Shown: positions 41,068 through 50,591 of the stretch, one piece after another
Position numbering within the stretch: the first letter of the stretch is position 1
Layout: each line of letters begins with the position of its first letter
NCBI RefSeq assembly: GCF_016863435.1
Contig: NZ_BOOW01000022.1
Location: 1 to 64,000 of the forward strand
Direction: 5' to 3'
Source: Sinosporangium siamense
GTDB lineage: Bacteria > Actinomycetota > Actinomycetes > Streptosporangiales > Streptosporangiaceae
DNA length: 64,000 bases
Position numbers and translations under genes: made by a program
Notes under the pieces: generated by a model
Database searches by the model: none
The model's input: the letters and a program-made list of their open reading frames with translations, nothing else
What the model was told of the DNA's origin: nothing

Positions 41068-42537
41068 GTGATGTCGGCCGGTGAGGCCCGGCCTAGGTTC
41101 GACGTCGTGCATTTCCTACGTCTGCGCTTTCCCCGTGTGACCTCCCATCTTGTCCTGGCCGGCGTGCTCGTCGCCGTGCTGCTCGGCTGGACGGCACCGG
41201 CCCGTGCCACCGGGGAGCGGCAGATCGACGACTACCGCACCGTCTACGGCACGCCGGGTGTCGCGGCGGCCGTGATCAACGGGTCGTCGGTCGAGACGAT
41301 CGTCCGCGGCCGGGACGGGGACGGCAACGCGGTGACGGCTCGGACACGGTTCCGGATCGGGTCGATGAGCAAGTCGATGACGGCGGCGGCGATCATGCTG
41401 CTGGTCGACCGTGGCCGCATCTCCCTGGACGAGCCGGTCGTCAAGGTCCTGCCCGGCTTCAAGATGGCCGATCCGCGCTTCGCCGGGATCACCGTACGCC
41501 AGATCCTCAGCCACACCTCGGGGCTGTCGAACAGCACGAACAACGAGTACGCGTTTCCGCCTCCGCGCAGCCCGCAGGAAATCGTGGCCGGCCTGGCCGG
41601 CAAGACCCTGCTCGCCGATCCGGGCACCTACTGGGAGTACCACAACACCAACTACTCGATCGCGGCGAGAATCGTCGAGGTGGTGTCGGGGAAGCCCTTC
41701 GACGCCTTCCTCCACACCGAGCTGTTCACGCCACTGGGCATGACCAGCACCGGCTCGACGCTGGGGTGCTCCGATCACGCCGAGGGCCTGCCGTCCGGGC
41801 ATTTGGTCGTTCCCGGGATCGCCGTAGCGGCACCGGAGATGCCGGGAATCTGCGTCGGCAACGGCGGGGTGATCTCGACCCTGGACGACATGGTGCGATG
41901 GCTGAAGTTCAACCAGGGAACCCTCGGGGTGGATCTGCTGAGTGCCGCCTCCCTGGCCCAGATGCACACCGTCCAGCCAAAAGCCGGCGACTACGCCCTC
42001 GGCTGGCGAGCCCGCCCCGTCAAAGCAGACGCCCCGCCGTCGCTGATCGGCCACGGCGGAACACTGGCGACATGGACCGGGGACATGGTCTTCTCGCCCA
42101 AGACCGGTGTAGCCGCCCTCGTCCTCACCAACAGCGGCGGCGATCCCAGCCTGCTCGCGACCAACCTCCTCGCCGAACGGATCGGGGAACCGACGACGCC
42201 GATGAGCAACCCGCTCACCGTCGTGAACATGATCCTCCTCGGGCTCACGGGGGTGATGGCCGCACTGCTGGTCACCGCGATCGTCCGAGCCCGCCGCTGG
42301 GCCTCACGACGCCGCCTGGCCCGCCGGCCGTTGCTGGTCCTGCGGCTCGTGCCGCTCGCCCTGGTGACGGTGCTCGGCATATTGGCGCCGACGCTGGTCT
42401 GGGGGCCGTTCAACCTCCAGTACTGGATCGTCACCATCTGGCTGATGCCGCTGCTGGCGCTCTTCAGCCTCACCTGCTGCGTGCTCGGAGCAGTCGCACT
42501 CGGCCGCCGCCTCTGGCTCTTCCGCCGCGCCGGCTAG
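41068..42537 (+). CDS. Serine beta-lactamase-fold hydrolase with C-terminal membrane helices
   Basis: A 489-residue exported hydrolase. After a signal/anchor helix (about 26-48), the penicillin-binding fold has SMSK (Ser99, Lys102), HNTNYSIAARIVE (Tyr of YxN-type motif) and IGHGGTLATW (HxG). The last 110 residues contain about three membrane helices (TVVNMILLGLTGVMAALLVTA onward), so the enzyme is tethered facing outward. Substrate could be peptidoglycan peptides, esters or D-amino-acid peptides. The ATG at 41068 is the longest start; a GTG at 41107 would give a more typical signal peptide. Follows a two-component system. Confidence 0.85.
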   Translation: MMSAGEARPRFDVVHFLRLRFPRVTSHLVLAGVLVAVLLGWTAPARATGERQIDDYRTVYGTPGVAAAVINGSSVETIVRGRDGDGNAVTARTRFRIGSMSKSMTAAAIMLLVDRGRISLDEPVVKVLPGFKMADPRFAGITVRQILSHTSGLSNSTNNEYAFPPPRSPQEIVAGLAGKTLLADPGTYWEYHNTNYSIAARIVEVVSGKPFDAFLHTELFTPLGMTSTGSTLGCSDHAEGLPSGHLVVPGIAVAAPEMPGICVGNGGVISTLDDMVRWLKFNQGTLGVDLLSAASLAQMHTVQPKAGDYALGWRARPVKADAPPSLIGHGGTLATWTGDMVFSPKTGVAALVLTNSGGDPSLLATNLLAERIGEPTTPMSNPLTVVNMILLGLTGVMAALLVTAIVRARRWASRRRLARRPLLVLRLVPLALVTVLGILAPTLVWGPFNLQYWIVTIWLMPLLALFSLTCCVLGAVALGRRLWLFRRAG

Positions 42538-43155
42538 ACGACGACCTCCCCCCGGTACGGCAGGCCACGGCGGACAACTGATCTGAGCGAAAACCTGGCC
42601 GGAGCCGTGCAGATTTTGGTGACCATGAACATCCGCAGCAAGGCATCGGCAACCGAGAACCGAAATGCGCTACGCCGTCTCAGCGAGAGCCGTGACGATG
42701 GGCACCCCAACGGCCCCGCCACCTAGCCCTGACAGCACTGCCGTACTTCACCGCTGGACAAGATCAAAAAGACCCCTTCCGCATACGCACACAGCCAAGG
42801 ACGGCTGGGCATACTGCTTGCCACGTGCGAAGCGGCCTCCGATAACAAGACGCCGTCGCGTCTAGCCGAACGTACGGCTTGCGCCCGAGCCCGTGCCCCC
42901 GGTCCGCGCCGAGGCACGGGCTCAGGCATGTGTCCCGACGCCCCCGGTCGCATCGGTGAACGGCCCCGGCCCGGCATCGGCCGAGCGCGCACAGGGAAAC
43001 CCGGCTGTTCCCGTGGGACGTCCCTGCCCGGTAGTGCCTGCGCTACCCGCCCACTGGCGGACGCTCCACTTCGACCTTGGGTGTCCGTGGGATGGTTCGC
43101 GATGACTCCGCTCCGTAGCGTTGAGGATATAGAACCTCACAAGGAGTCACTACAT
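42538..43155. other. Intergenic region between serine hydrolases
   Basis: About 620 bp. A perfect 11-bp hairpin GAGCCCGTGCC / GGCACGGGCTC (42887-42897, 42913-42923) with 15-nt loop is the main feature and may be a terminator; GTACGGCTTGCGCC just before it matches the arm of the hairpin at 7033-7050. No gene supported. Confidence 0.55.
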
Positions 43156-44241
43156 ATGCGTAAGTCATCGCTCGCCGCCGCCGTCGGGATCGTCACCGTT
43201 GGGGCGGTACTCGTCGCCGGGGCGCCCGCTGCGGCCTCGCCCTCGAAGATGCAGGCCGCGATAGACACCCTGGTACGGGACGGGGGCGTCGTGGGCGCTC
43301 AGGTGAAGCTGACGGCGAACGGACGCGAGCAGAACCTGCGTGCCGGAGTGGCGAAGATCGATGGCGACCGCCCGGTGCCGGAGAGCGGCAACTTTCGGAT
43401 CGGCAGCGTGACCAAGCAGTTCACCGCGACCGTCCTCCTCCAGCTCGCGGGAGAGGGCAAGATCGCCCTGGACGAGCCGGTGAAGACCTATCTGCCGGGA
43501 CTGCTGCCGAAGGAGGACAAGATCACGTCGCGGATGATCCTGCAGCACACGGCGGGTATCCCCAACTACACCAACATGATCGAGACAGGGGGCGAGGGAT
43601 ATCTGGAGAACCAGAAGCGGCGCTTCACCGACCAGGAGATCGTGGACATCGCGCTGGCCAAGCCGCTGGACTTCGAGCCCGGCACCAAGTTCTCCTACTC
43701 CAACACCGGCTACGTCGTCGCCGGAATGCTGATCAAGGCGGTCACCGGCAACACCTGGCAGAGCGAGGTCACCAAGCGCATCGCCAAGCCTCTCGGCCTG
43801 CGCGACACCTCCGCGCCGCAGTACTCGACAGGCATCCCCGGTCCCAACGCCCACGGCTACGTCAAGACCAAGGACGGCTTCGCAGACGTCACGCGCCTCA
43901 GCCCGAGCATCGCCGGCGCGGGAGGCGCCATGATCTCCAGCACGGCCGACCTGACCACCTACATGTCCGCCCTGCTCGGCGGCAGGCTTCTCAAGCCCGC
44001 GCAGTTCGCCGAGATGAAGAAGACCATCACGGTCAGCCCTGAGTACGGTCTCGGCCTGCGTGTCCTCCCGACCACCTGCGGAAAGACGATCATCGGCCAC
44101 ACCGGCGGCATCCCCGGCTGGCTGACCGCGTCCTTCACCACCCCGGACGGCAAGGTCAAACTGGCCGCCTCCGTCAACGAGAAGGAGGAGACCGACATCG
44201 AACTCTTCCACAAGATGGTCGACGTCGCCTTCTGCGGCTGA
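43156..44241 (+). CDS. Secreted serine hydrolase / D-Ala-D-Ala carboxypeptidase-like
   Basis: A 361-residue exported enzyme of the same fold as its upstream neighbour but without membrane tail. Signal peptide 1-27 (cleavage near AAAS). Catalytic motifs: SVTK (Ser84, Lys87), FSYSNTGYVVAG (YSN) and IIGHTGGIPGW (HTG). A pair of Cys near the C-terminus (TTCGKT and AFCG) may form a disulfide. Resembles Streptomyces R61-type DD-peptidases and related esterases. The ATG has AAGGAG nine bases upstream. Confidence 0.9.
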   Translation: MRKSSLAAAVGIVTVGAVLVAGAPAAASPSKMQAAIDTLVRDGGVVGAQVKLTANGREQNLRAGVAKIDGDRPVPESGNFRIGSVTKQFTATVLLQLAGEGKIALDEPVKTYLPGLLPKEDKITSRMILQHTAGIPNYTNMIETGGEGYLENQKRRFTDQEIVDIALAKPLDFEPGTKFSYSNTGYVVAGMLIKAVTGNTWQSEVTKRIAKPLGLRDTSAPQYSTGIPGPNAHGYVKTKDGFADVTRLSPSIAGAGGAMISSTADLTTYMSALLGGRLLKPAQFAEMKKTITVSPEYGLGLRVLPTTCGKTIIGHTGGIPGWLTASFTTPDGKVKLAASVNEKEETDIELFHKMVDVAFCG

Positions 44242-44384
44242 TCCGCACGGCAACGAGTCCGCGGCCACGCCCGACGGCTGATCGCCGATTGCGTTCGCCT
44301 GGGCACAATGGATGACCTGGCCGACCTCCGGTTGGTCAAGTGGGCTCACATGCTCGGCTCCCGTGCTTTGGGATGGCGTGATGA

Positions 44385-44652
44385 CTCATTGAGAAGCACA
44401 GCAACCTGAAGGATGGCCCGAAGCCTCTGCCTCCCGCCCGACTTCATGACCTACGCCACGTCCACGCAACCACCTTGCTCCTCGCAGGCGTGTCCGTCCA
44501 TGTCAGTAGCGGCACGGCTCGGGCACACAGATCCCGCAGTCACGCTGCGGGTCTACGCTCACGTGATCTCCGAGCAAATGACCTGTGCAGCCGATGTCTT
44601 CGCTCAAGCCGTCGACGGCGAAGCCCCTGAGACCGCCGATGAGGGCTGTTAG
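44385..44652 (+). pseudogene. Frameshifted C-terminal remnant of a tyrosine integrase
   Basis: Two frames together give the end of a phage-type integrase. Frame one (44385 to about 44505) reads RLHDLRHVHATTLLLAGVSV, with the HxxR box; frame two continues VAARLGHTDPAVTLRVYAHVI with the nucleophilic Tyr. A one-base shift near 44503 joins them. The catalytic Arg and whole N-terminal part are missing. It ends 56 bp from a tRNA-Thr gene, the usual integration target for such elements. GTTAGCAAG occurs twice (44648-44656, 44660-44668). Confidence 0.85.
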
Positions 44653-44668
44653 CAAGCCTGTTAGCAAG

Positions 44669-44698
44669 AAGGCCCCTTGCATGATCGCAAGGGGCCTT
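44669..44698 (-). terminator. Terminator of the tRNA-Thr gene
   Basis: AAGGCCCCTTGC / GCAAGGGGCCTT, perfect 12-bp stem with 6-nt loop, 9 bp past the tRNA 3' end on the minus strand. It also ends the integrase remnant on plus. Confidence 0.8.
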
Positions 44699-44707
44699 TC
44701 AGCTGCG

Positions 44708-44780
44708 AGCCGACGAGGGGAATCGAACCCCTGACCTGCTGTTTACAAGACAGCCGCTCTGCCGATTGAGCTACGTCGGC
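44708..44780 (-). tRNA. tRNA-Thr (anticodon UGU)
   Basis: Cloverleaf read on the minus strand: acceptor GCCGACG / CGTCGGC, D arm GCTC / GAGC, anticodon stem GCTGT / ACAGC with loop CTTGTAA (anticodon TGT), variable loop AGGTC, T arm AGGGG-TTCGATT-CCCCT, discriminator T. 73 nt; no encoded CCA. It reads ACA codons. A tyrosine integrase remnant lies next to its 3' end. Confidence 0.95.
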
Positions 44781-44879
44781 GCGACCAAACAGCATAGCCG
44801 CTTCTTAAGATCAGTGACAGCGGGATCTTGAGGTTGGCTGTGCTGTGCCGTACGGATCAAGCATAGGTGGTCGAGGGGG

Positions 44880-45833
44880 TCACCGGCGGCGGAGGCGGGC
44901 GATTTCGTAGAGGGCGATGCTTGTGGCGACGCCGGCGTTGAGGGATTCGGCGGCGGCGTGCATCGGGATGCGGACGATCACGTCGCAGTGTTCGCGGACC
45001 AGGCGGGACAGGCCTTTGCCCTCGGAGCCCACGACCACCACGAGGGGGTCGACGGCGAGTTCAAGGTCGCCGAGCTCGGTGGGGCCGGCGCCGTCGAGGC
45101 CGACGACGAAGAGGCCGGCCTCGCGGTATTCGCGCAGGGTGGAGGTCAGGTTGGCGGCGCGGGCGACCGGGAGGTTGGCGAGGGTGCCGGCGGAGGTCTT
45201 CCAGGCGCCGGCGGTGACGCCGGCGGAGCGGCGCTGGGGGACGACGATGCCGTGGGCGCCGAAGGCGGTCGCGGAGCGGGCGATCGCGCCGAGGTTGCGG
45301 GGGTCTGTGACGCTGTCCAGGGCGACGATCAGGGGCACCTCGGCGGCGTCATGGGCGATGCCCAGGAGGTCTTCGGGGTGGGCGTATTCATATGGCGGGA
45401 TCTGAAGGCCGAGGCCCTGGTGGTGGGTGCCGTTGGTGAGGCGGTCGAGCTTTTCGCGGCTGACCTCCAGGAGGGCGATGCCGCGGTCGGCCGCCAACTT
45501 GATCGACTCGCGGACGCGGTCGTCGCTGTCGATGCGCTGGGCGACGTAAAGCACGGTCGCGGGGACACCCGCGCGGAGCGCCTCGACGACGGGGTTGCGG
45601 CCGCCGACGATCTCGCTTGTGTCGTCGCGCTTGGGGCGGCGGGCCTGGGCGGGCTGCTGGGCGCCGCCCGCGGGGGCTGCGGCGCGCTTGCGGTCCTTGA
45701 ACCAGTGCCGCATGTGTGCGGGCGGGGTCGCGCCCTTGCCCTCAAGGGAGCGGCGGACTTTGCCGCCTGTGCCCTTGGAGGGACCTTTTTTCTTCGAGGG
45801 CCTACCCGAGGATGCCCTTCCGCCACCAGCCAT
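44880..45833 (-). CDS. rlmB: 23S rRNA (guanosine-2'-O)-methyltransferase RlmB
   Basis: A 317-residue SPOUT methyltransferase that 2'-O-methylates G2251 of 23S rRNA. A basic, disordered N-terminus (about 1-70) is followed by the substrate-binding domain ([17 protein letters not shown]) and the knotted SpoU domain: [31 protein letters not shown] and [22 protein letters not shown]. The ATG at 45833 is used; further upstream lies the cysS terminator. Gene order cysS-rlmB is the standard one in actinobacteria. Confidence 0.95.
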   Translation of the reverse strand: MAGGGRASSGRPSKKKGPSKGTGGKVRRSLEGKGATPPAHMRHWFKDRKRAAAPAGGAQQPAQARRPKRDDTSEIVGGRNPVVEALRAGVPATVLYVAQRIDSDDRVRESIKLAADRGIALLEVSREKLDRLTNGTHHQGLGLQIPPYEYAHPEDLLGIAHDAAEVPLIVALDSVTDPRNLGAIARSATAFGAHGIVVPQRRSAGVTAGAWKTSAGTLANLPVARAANLTSTLREYREAGLFVVGLDGAGPTELGDLELAVDPLVVVVGSEGKGLSRLVREHCDVIVRIPMHAAAESLNAGVATSIALYEIARLRRR

Positions 45834-45892
45834 GGTCTCTAGGGTACGGCCTGGCGCACGTGGCCCGGACGGCAGACGAGTGCGCAAAAGAC

Positions 45893-45923
45893 GAAAAAGG
45901 GCCCCGGCGGTCACCGGGGCCCT
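45893..45923 (-). terminator. Terminator between cysS and rlmB
   Basis: AGGGCCCCGG / CCGGGGCCCT (45898-45907, 45914-45923), 10-bp stem, 6-nt loop, then T5 on the minus strand (45893-45897). It suggests that rlmB is at least partly transcribed on its own. Confidence 0.85.
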
Positions 45924-45930
45924 GAGGTGG

Positions 45931-47328
45931 TCAGTGGGCGAGTTCCCAGCGGGATCCCTGGGGGGTGTCCTCCACCACGATGCCCGCCGAGGCGAGGCGC
46001 TCGCGGATGGCGTCGGCCGCCGCGTAGTCCTTGCGCTCGCGGGCGGCCTGGCGCTGCTCCAGGGCCACGGCCACGAGGGCGTCGACGACGCCGCGCAGGC
46101 CGGCGCCGTCGGTGCCGCCGCGCCACTGCTCGGAGCGGGGGTCGAGGCCGAGGACGTCGAGCATGTTCTGGGTCTCGGCGAGGAGCCGGGCGACCTGCTC
46201 CTTGTTGCCCTGGGCTAGGGCGACGTTGCCTTCGCGCACGACCTCGTGGACGACGGCGAGCGCCTGGGGCACACCGAGATCGTCGTTGAGGGCGTCGGCG
46301 AACGCCTGCGGGAGCGGGGCGTGGGCGTCGACGTCGTGGATGACCTCGGCGGCACGGGTGACGAAGCCCTCGATGCGGCGGTAACCGGCCGCCGCCTCGC
46401 TGAGAGCGTCGTCGGAGTAGTCGATCACCGAGCGGTAGTGCGGCGCCACCAGGTAGTAACGCAGCTCGACCGGGCGGACCTTCTGCAGCATCTCCGGGAT
46501 CAGCAGGGAGTTGCGCAGCGACTTGCTCATCTTCTCGCCGCCGAGGGTGAGCAGGCCGTTGTGCAGCCAGAACCGGGCGAACCCGTCTCCCGCCGCCTGT
46601 GACTGCGCCAGCTCGTTCTCGTGGTGCGGGAAGATCAGGTCAAGCCCGCCGCCGTGGATGTCGAAGGTCGGCCCGAGATACTTGGTCGCCATGGCCGAGC
46701 ACTCAAGGTGCCAGCCGGGGCGCCCTAGGCCCCACGGGGTCTGCCAGGTCGGCTCGCCCGGCTTTGCGGCCTTCCATAGGGCGAAGTCACGCGCGTCGCG
46801 CTTGGCGGAGTCGGACTCGGTGTCACCGGCCCGGAGCATGTTCTCCAGGCGCTGGTGCGACAACGAACCGTAGCGGTCGGCATAGGACATGACGTCGAAG
46901 TAGACATCGCCGTCCGCCTCGTAGGCGTGGCCCCGGTCGATGAGCCGCTTCATCAGCTCGATCATCTCGGGCACATGCCCCGTCGCCCGCGGCTCGACCG
47001 TGGGCGGCAGGCAGCCAAGCGCCTGGTATGCCCACGTGAAGGCCCTTTGGTTGCGCTCGGCGACGACGAACCACGGCACGCCTTCCTCGGCCGCCACCCG
47101 GATGATCTTGTCATCGATGTCGGTGACGTTCCTGCAGAAGGAAACCTCGTAGCCCGAACGTTCCAGCCAACGGCGCAACACGTCGAAGTTGACGCCCGAT
47201 CGGATATGCCCGATGTGGGGCGGCGCCTGCACGGTGGCCCCACACAGGTATATCGACGCCCGACCGGTCTCGATCGGAACGAATTCTCGGATCGCACGCG
47301 CACTGGTGTCGTAAAGGTGCAGGCTCAC
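45931..47328 (-). CDS. cysS: Cysteinyl-tRNA synthetase
   Basis: A 465-residue class I synthetase charging tRNA-Cys. HIGH motif HIGH at 38-41 ([11 protein letters not shown]), with zinc ligand Cys29 (YLCGATVQ); other zinc ligands in [18 protein letters not shown] motif in [13 protein letters not shown]. Length and C-terminal DALR-like domain are normal. The related mycothiol ligase MshC is excluded by length and by the anticodon-binding tail, and because the neighbours carD-ispF and rlmB are those of cysS. Starts at GTG. A strong terminator follows. Confidence 0.96.
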   Translation of the reverse strand: MSLHLYDTSARAIREFVPIETGRASIYLCGATVQAPPHIGHIRSGVNFDVLRRWLERSGYEVSFCRNVTDIDDKIIRVAAEEGVPWFVVAERNQRAFTWAYQALGCLPPTVEPRATGHVPEMIELMKRLIDRGHAYEADGDVYFDVMSYADRYGSLSHQRLENMLRAGDTESDSAKRDARDFALWKAAKPGEPTWQTPWGLGRPGWHLECSAMATKYLGPTFDIHGGGLDLIFPHHENELAQSQAAGDGFARFWLHNGLLTLGGEKMSKSLRNSLLIPEMLQKVRPVELRYYLVAPHYRSVIDYSDDALSEAAAGYRRIEGFVTRAAEVIHDVDAHAPLPQAFADALNDDLGVPQALAVVHEVVREGNVALAQGNKEQVARLLAETQNMLDVLGLDPRSEQWRGGTDGAGLRGVVDALVAVALEQRQAARERKDYAAADAIRERLASAGIVVEDTPQGSRWELAH

Positions 47329-47733
47329 GAGGCAAGGCTAATGCCTTAGCCCCCCTTACAAGCCGTGATGCGGCACGTTGGGTGTCGGTAATGGGACGCG
47401 GAACGCCGAACTACCCGCCGATCCTGCCGTCAACCGCCATCATCAGCCACTTCCCCAACAAACCCCTGTCTTTCCCCAGAGACCCCTCAAGATTCCCTCT
47501 TACCGCCTCTTACGGCAGAGCCCACCTGCCCCGGAGCACCGCTCCCCCAAGGTCCCCGGCCCGCGCCACGCGCCGACGAACCTCCTCGCCGCCACGGCGA
47601 GAACCCGGCCACCCGACCGGGCCACCCGGTGCGGGCGAGCACCCGCACAGCTCCGATCACGGCGTCCTCTGCACAACCACTCGACACGCACGGGCGCGCC
47701 CCCGACAAGGCAACGGCCCCGCGCGCGACCGGC
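47329..47733. other. Intergenic region, nothing recognised
   Basis: About 400 bp between cysS and the PPOX gene. GC- and Pro-codon-like sequence on plus. No repeat, hairpin of note, RNA or gene found. Confidence 0.5.
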
Positions 47734-48120
47734 TCAGCCCCAGTGAATGACCTTCTCCGGCACGACCCGCACGATCACCCGCTGGTTGCCCGGCTGGTCG
47801 GTGAACGGCTGCCCGGTGTATTTGTGAGACAGCTCCTGGATCAACTCCCCCTCCGGGTCGTCGACCATGACCACGCTGCCCCGCACCTCGACATAGTGGT
47901 AGGGGTTCTCAGGGTCGACCACGAGCACAGACGTGCGGGCGTCACGCTCGAAGTTGCGGTGCTTGCGCCGCCCCTTGGCCGTCGAGAACAACACGTCGTC
48001 GCCGTCGGACTTGGCCCACACCACGCTGGACTGCGGGCTGCCGTCAGGGTTGAGGCTGGTCACGGTGACGAAGTTGGGGTCGTTGAAGAGCTTCCGGGCG
48101 CCGTCGGACAGGGTGGGCAT
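47734..48120 (-). CDS. F420-type PPOX-class oxidoreductase
   Basis: A 128-residue split-barrel flavin/deazaflavin enzyme: FVTVTSLNPDGSPQSSVVWAKSDGDDVLFSTAKGRRKHRNFERDA, then VEVRGSVVMVDDPEGELIQELSHKYTG and a VPEKVIHWG end. The pattern fits F420-dependent FDOR-B/TIGR03618-like proteins. Substrate unknown; such proteins reduce quinones, biliverdin-like tetrapyrroles or other electron-poor molecules. Start ATG with GGGGGAG upstream. Single gene divergent from a DUF2637 protein. Confidence 0.9.
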   Translation of the reverse strand: MPTLSDGARKLFNDPNFVTVTSLNPDGSPQSSVVWAKSDGDDVLFSTAKGRRKHRNFERDARTSVLVVDPENPYHYVEVRGSVVMVDDPEGELIQELSHKYTGQPFTDQPGNQRVIVRVVPEKVIHWG

Positions 48121-48229
48121 GATCTCCCCCTTGATAAGAGTCCAGGACTCTCGATCATTTCACAGCGCTCCCATCGCACCGGCATTGCCCCGATCACTCG
48201 AAGGCCTGGTTCTGTAGGCTCGAACGGCC

Positions 48230-49921
48230 ATGGATGAAATTCCCCCCGCCGCAGGCAGGCATCGCGACCCATCCACCTCTTCGACGCCGGCTGCCGTTGA
48301 TCGCGGTTCCGGCAGGTTGGCGTCGGCTCTCCACCACATCGGGGTCGCACTCGCGGGCCTCGGGGTCGTGCTGCTCGCCGGTGTGGCATGCGTGTTGTCC
48401 TTTGACGATCTTCGCGAGCTGGCGATCAGCGGCCGGGCCGCACCCGGACTGGCCTATCTCTATCCGGCGGGGTTTGACGCCCTCCTGGCCGTAGCGCTGA
48501 TCAGCATGCTGCTTTTGTGGTCCGGCAGGTTCCTGGCCCGGCTTCAAGCGGCTTTCGTGCTCATCGTGCTGATCGCCGCCGCAGCGTGGGCCAACCTGTC
48601 CAACGCGTTGCGCCTGGTGGTCGACGAGCGCGTGGCGACGATCGTCGTGGCGGTGGCGCCGTGGGCCATGGTCGCCATCGCGCTGTGGTTGTGGTTCCTG
48701 GTCATCGCGCACGCCCGCAGCCGACGGGTGTCACGTGACCGGTCACCGCACGAGACCGGCAGCGACCTCGTCCCCTTCGCGGCCTCCCCGGAGCGCCGGC
48801 ATACCGACGAGGTGGAGTTCCACCCGATCGACGAGCGGCGAGACACGCGGGATCTGCCCGATGACACGCGGCGGGAGCGTACGGAGCGGACCGACAGGTT
48901 CGACGACGCCTACGACGGCGGCCACGCTTCGGACGAGCACAAGCCGGACGAGCACAAGCCGGACGAGCGCAGGCCGAATGAGCAGGCCCCGGACGAGCGC
49001 GCGTTCATTGTCTCCGCCGTGGCCGCGACGGAGGAGTTACCCGTCCTGCGCAAGGCCGACTCCCCACCGCCCGAGCACACCCCAGCGGCACAGGACACCT
49101 CAGCCGAAACCCCCCCGGCCATGCCGGACACCACTTCCCCCGCCCCCGAGCACACCACGGTCACACAGGACACTCCCCCCGAGGACACCACATCCCCAAG
49201 GGCCCCACACACGCCCCCCGAACCCGCTCCCCCAATGACCGACCCGGACGACCGCGACACCGCCCCGCACGCCGTGCTCGACCTCCCGCAGCCGACCCCG
49301 GTCACCTCCGGCAAGCCCGAAGCCGACACGGCCCAAGAAGACACCCCCGCCAAGCCAAAGGCCGAGACGGCCCAGGAGGACAAGCCCGGCGACAAGTCCG
49401 AGACACCCCCGGAGCGCCGCCCGCAGCGCCCGCTGAGATGGGGGGACCTGGTCAGACCCAACCCGGGGGATGTTCTCGTGCACCCCCGCCCGGAGGACCC
49501 CACTCCCCCGCAGGAGATCACCGACCGGGACTCCCCCACGCAACCCGTCCGCGCCCCCCGCACAGCCACACCGGCCGCAGACACCCCCAAGCCCCCGCAG
49601 AAGGCCACCCGCAAACCCCGCCAAGGCGCGCAGGGCGCCGGCAAGCCGGCTTCCGCCGCACGGTCCTCCGCGTCGAAGTCGCGTGTGAAGCCGGCAACAT
49701 CGCCGGATGAGGACACCGAGCCGCACCCCGTGGTGTCCGAGAAGGCCCCCAAGCCCCGCACACGTGCCCCCAAAGCCCAGGAGACCGCCTCAGAGCCCTC
49801 CGAACCGGTTTCCGGCGAGAGAGACGACACGGGGGACACAATGCCCATGTCGCCGCCCTCAGGGCGTATGCGGAGCACTCCGCGGCCTCCCGAGACCGAC
49901 TCCGCGCCTGCCAAAGAGTGA
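48230..49921 (+). CDS. DUF2637 membrane protein with long Pro/Glu/Lys-rich tail
   Basis: A 563-residue protein. Residues about 30-165 contain four membrane helices in the DUF2637 pattern (ALHHIGVALAGLGVVLLAGV, YLYPAGFDALLAVALISMLLL, LARLQAAFVLIVLIAAAAWA, VVAVAPWAMVAIALWLWFLV). The remaining 400 residues are low complexity, rich in Pro, Asp, Glu, Thr and Lys, with a short DEHKP/DERRP repeat near residues 241-260. DUF2637 resembles Spd proteins of conjugative plasmids, though chromosomal copies are common. Function unknown. ATG at 48230. A 13-bp hairpin follows. Confidence 0.8.
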   Translation: MDEIPPAAGRHRDPSTSSTPAAVDRGSGRLASALHHIGVALAGLGVVLLAGVACVLSFDDLRELAISGRAAPGLAYLYPAGFDALLAVALISMLLLWSGRFLARLQAAFVLIVLIAAAAWANLSNALRLVVDERVATIVVAVAPWAMVAIALWLWFLVIAHARSRRVSRDRSPHETGSDLVPFAASPERRHTDEVEFHPIDERRDTRDLPDDTRRERTERTDRFDDAYDGGHASDEHKPDEHKPDERRPNEQAPDERAFIVSAVAATEELPVLRKADSPPPEHTPAAQDTSAETPPAMPDTTSPAPEHTTVTQDTPPEDTTSPRAPHTPPEPAPPMTDPDDRDTAPHAVLDLPQPTPVTSGKPEADTAQEDTPAKPKAETAQEDKPGDKSETPPERRPQRPLRWGDLVRPNPGDVLVHPRPEDPTPPQEITDRDSPTQPVRAPRTATPAADTPKPPQKATRKPRQGAQGAGKPASAARSSASKSRVKPATSPDEDTEPHPVVSEKAPKPRTRAPKAQETASEPSEPVSGERDDTGDTMPMSPPSGRMRSTPRPPETDSAPAKE

Positions 49922-49933
49922 CCGACATGCCCG

Positions 49934-49965
49934 AGCCGGGTTCACGTCCATGCGTGAACCCGGCT
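49934..49965. terminator. Hairpin between convergent genes
   Basis: AGCCGGGTTCACG / CGTGAACCCGGCT, perfect 13-bp stem with a 6-nt loop (TCCATG), 12 bp after the DUF2637 gene and 41 bp from the end of the GlsB-like gene. Confidence 0.8.
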
Positions 49966-50005
49966 CTGTGGGGTCGGAGGTGCTGTGAGGTATCGGTCGA
50001 ACGGA

Positions 50006-50284
50006 TCAGACCTTGCCGCTGGATCCGCGTTGTTTGAGCGTGGCCACCAGCCCGACACCGATGACAGCAAGAACGATCTGGAGAACAAGCTCGATCCAGT
50101 CGATGCCTGGAGTCGTGGCCACCCCCAGCCATTGGGCGATCAGCGTGCCGATGAGCGCGGCGACGATTCCGACGACGATGGTGAGGATCCATCCGATGGC
50201 CTGCCTGCCCGGAAGCAAAAGGCGGCCGAGAACGCCGATGATCGCACCGATGACGATGGCACCGAGAATGGACTGGATTGTCAT
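50006..50284 (-). CDS. GlsB/YeaQ/YmgE-family membrane protein
   Basis: A 92-residue protein with three membrane helices: QSILGAIVIGAIIGVLGRLL, GWILTIVVGIVAALIGTLIA, and WIELVLQIVLAVIGVGLVAT. The GRLLLPGRQ-G loop is typical of the YeaQ/YmgE (transglycosylase-associated) family, induced by stress in several bacteria. Start ATG has GGGGAGGTAG upstream; the longer frame has no support. About 300 bp between it and ispF hold no gene that I can see. Confidence 0.9.
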   Translation of the reverse strand: MTIQSILGAIVIGAIIGVLGRLLLPGRQAIGWILTIVVGIVAALIGTLIAQWLGVATTPGIDWIELVLQIVLAVIGVGLVATLKQRGSSGKV

Positions 50285-50591
50285 ATCTACCTCCCCGTGA
50301 GGTGACCCCTGCACACTCACGTGTGAGTAGGGCTTACCCGGATTCACGCAGATAATCCACATATGAGAAGTCGCCGAGGTCACACACACTCGGCTCCTGA
50401 TCAGGAGAGATCCACGGGGATCGATATTGAAGAGCGGCGGCCCAGACCGCGCCAGTGCAGGACCGCCGCCCACGGGGTTCGACGAGCATTCGGTGGTGCT
50501 CGTCATGGATGCCGGCAACACATCCAGATATACGACGCCGCCCAATCACAATCGGTTTGCTTCTTCTTGATGAAGATTTGAACTTTGATTG

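Noticed and set aside
42625-42723. Short plus-strand frame starting MNIRSKASATENRN
   Set aside because: About 33 codons without a ribosome-binding site or any family resemblance.
45931-47328. Could the cysteinyl-tRNA synthetase be MshC (mycothiol ligase)?
   Set aside because: Length 465, the C-terminal tRNA-binding region, and the carD-ispF...rlmB neighbourhood match cysS; MshC is about 410 residues.
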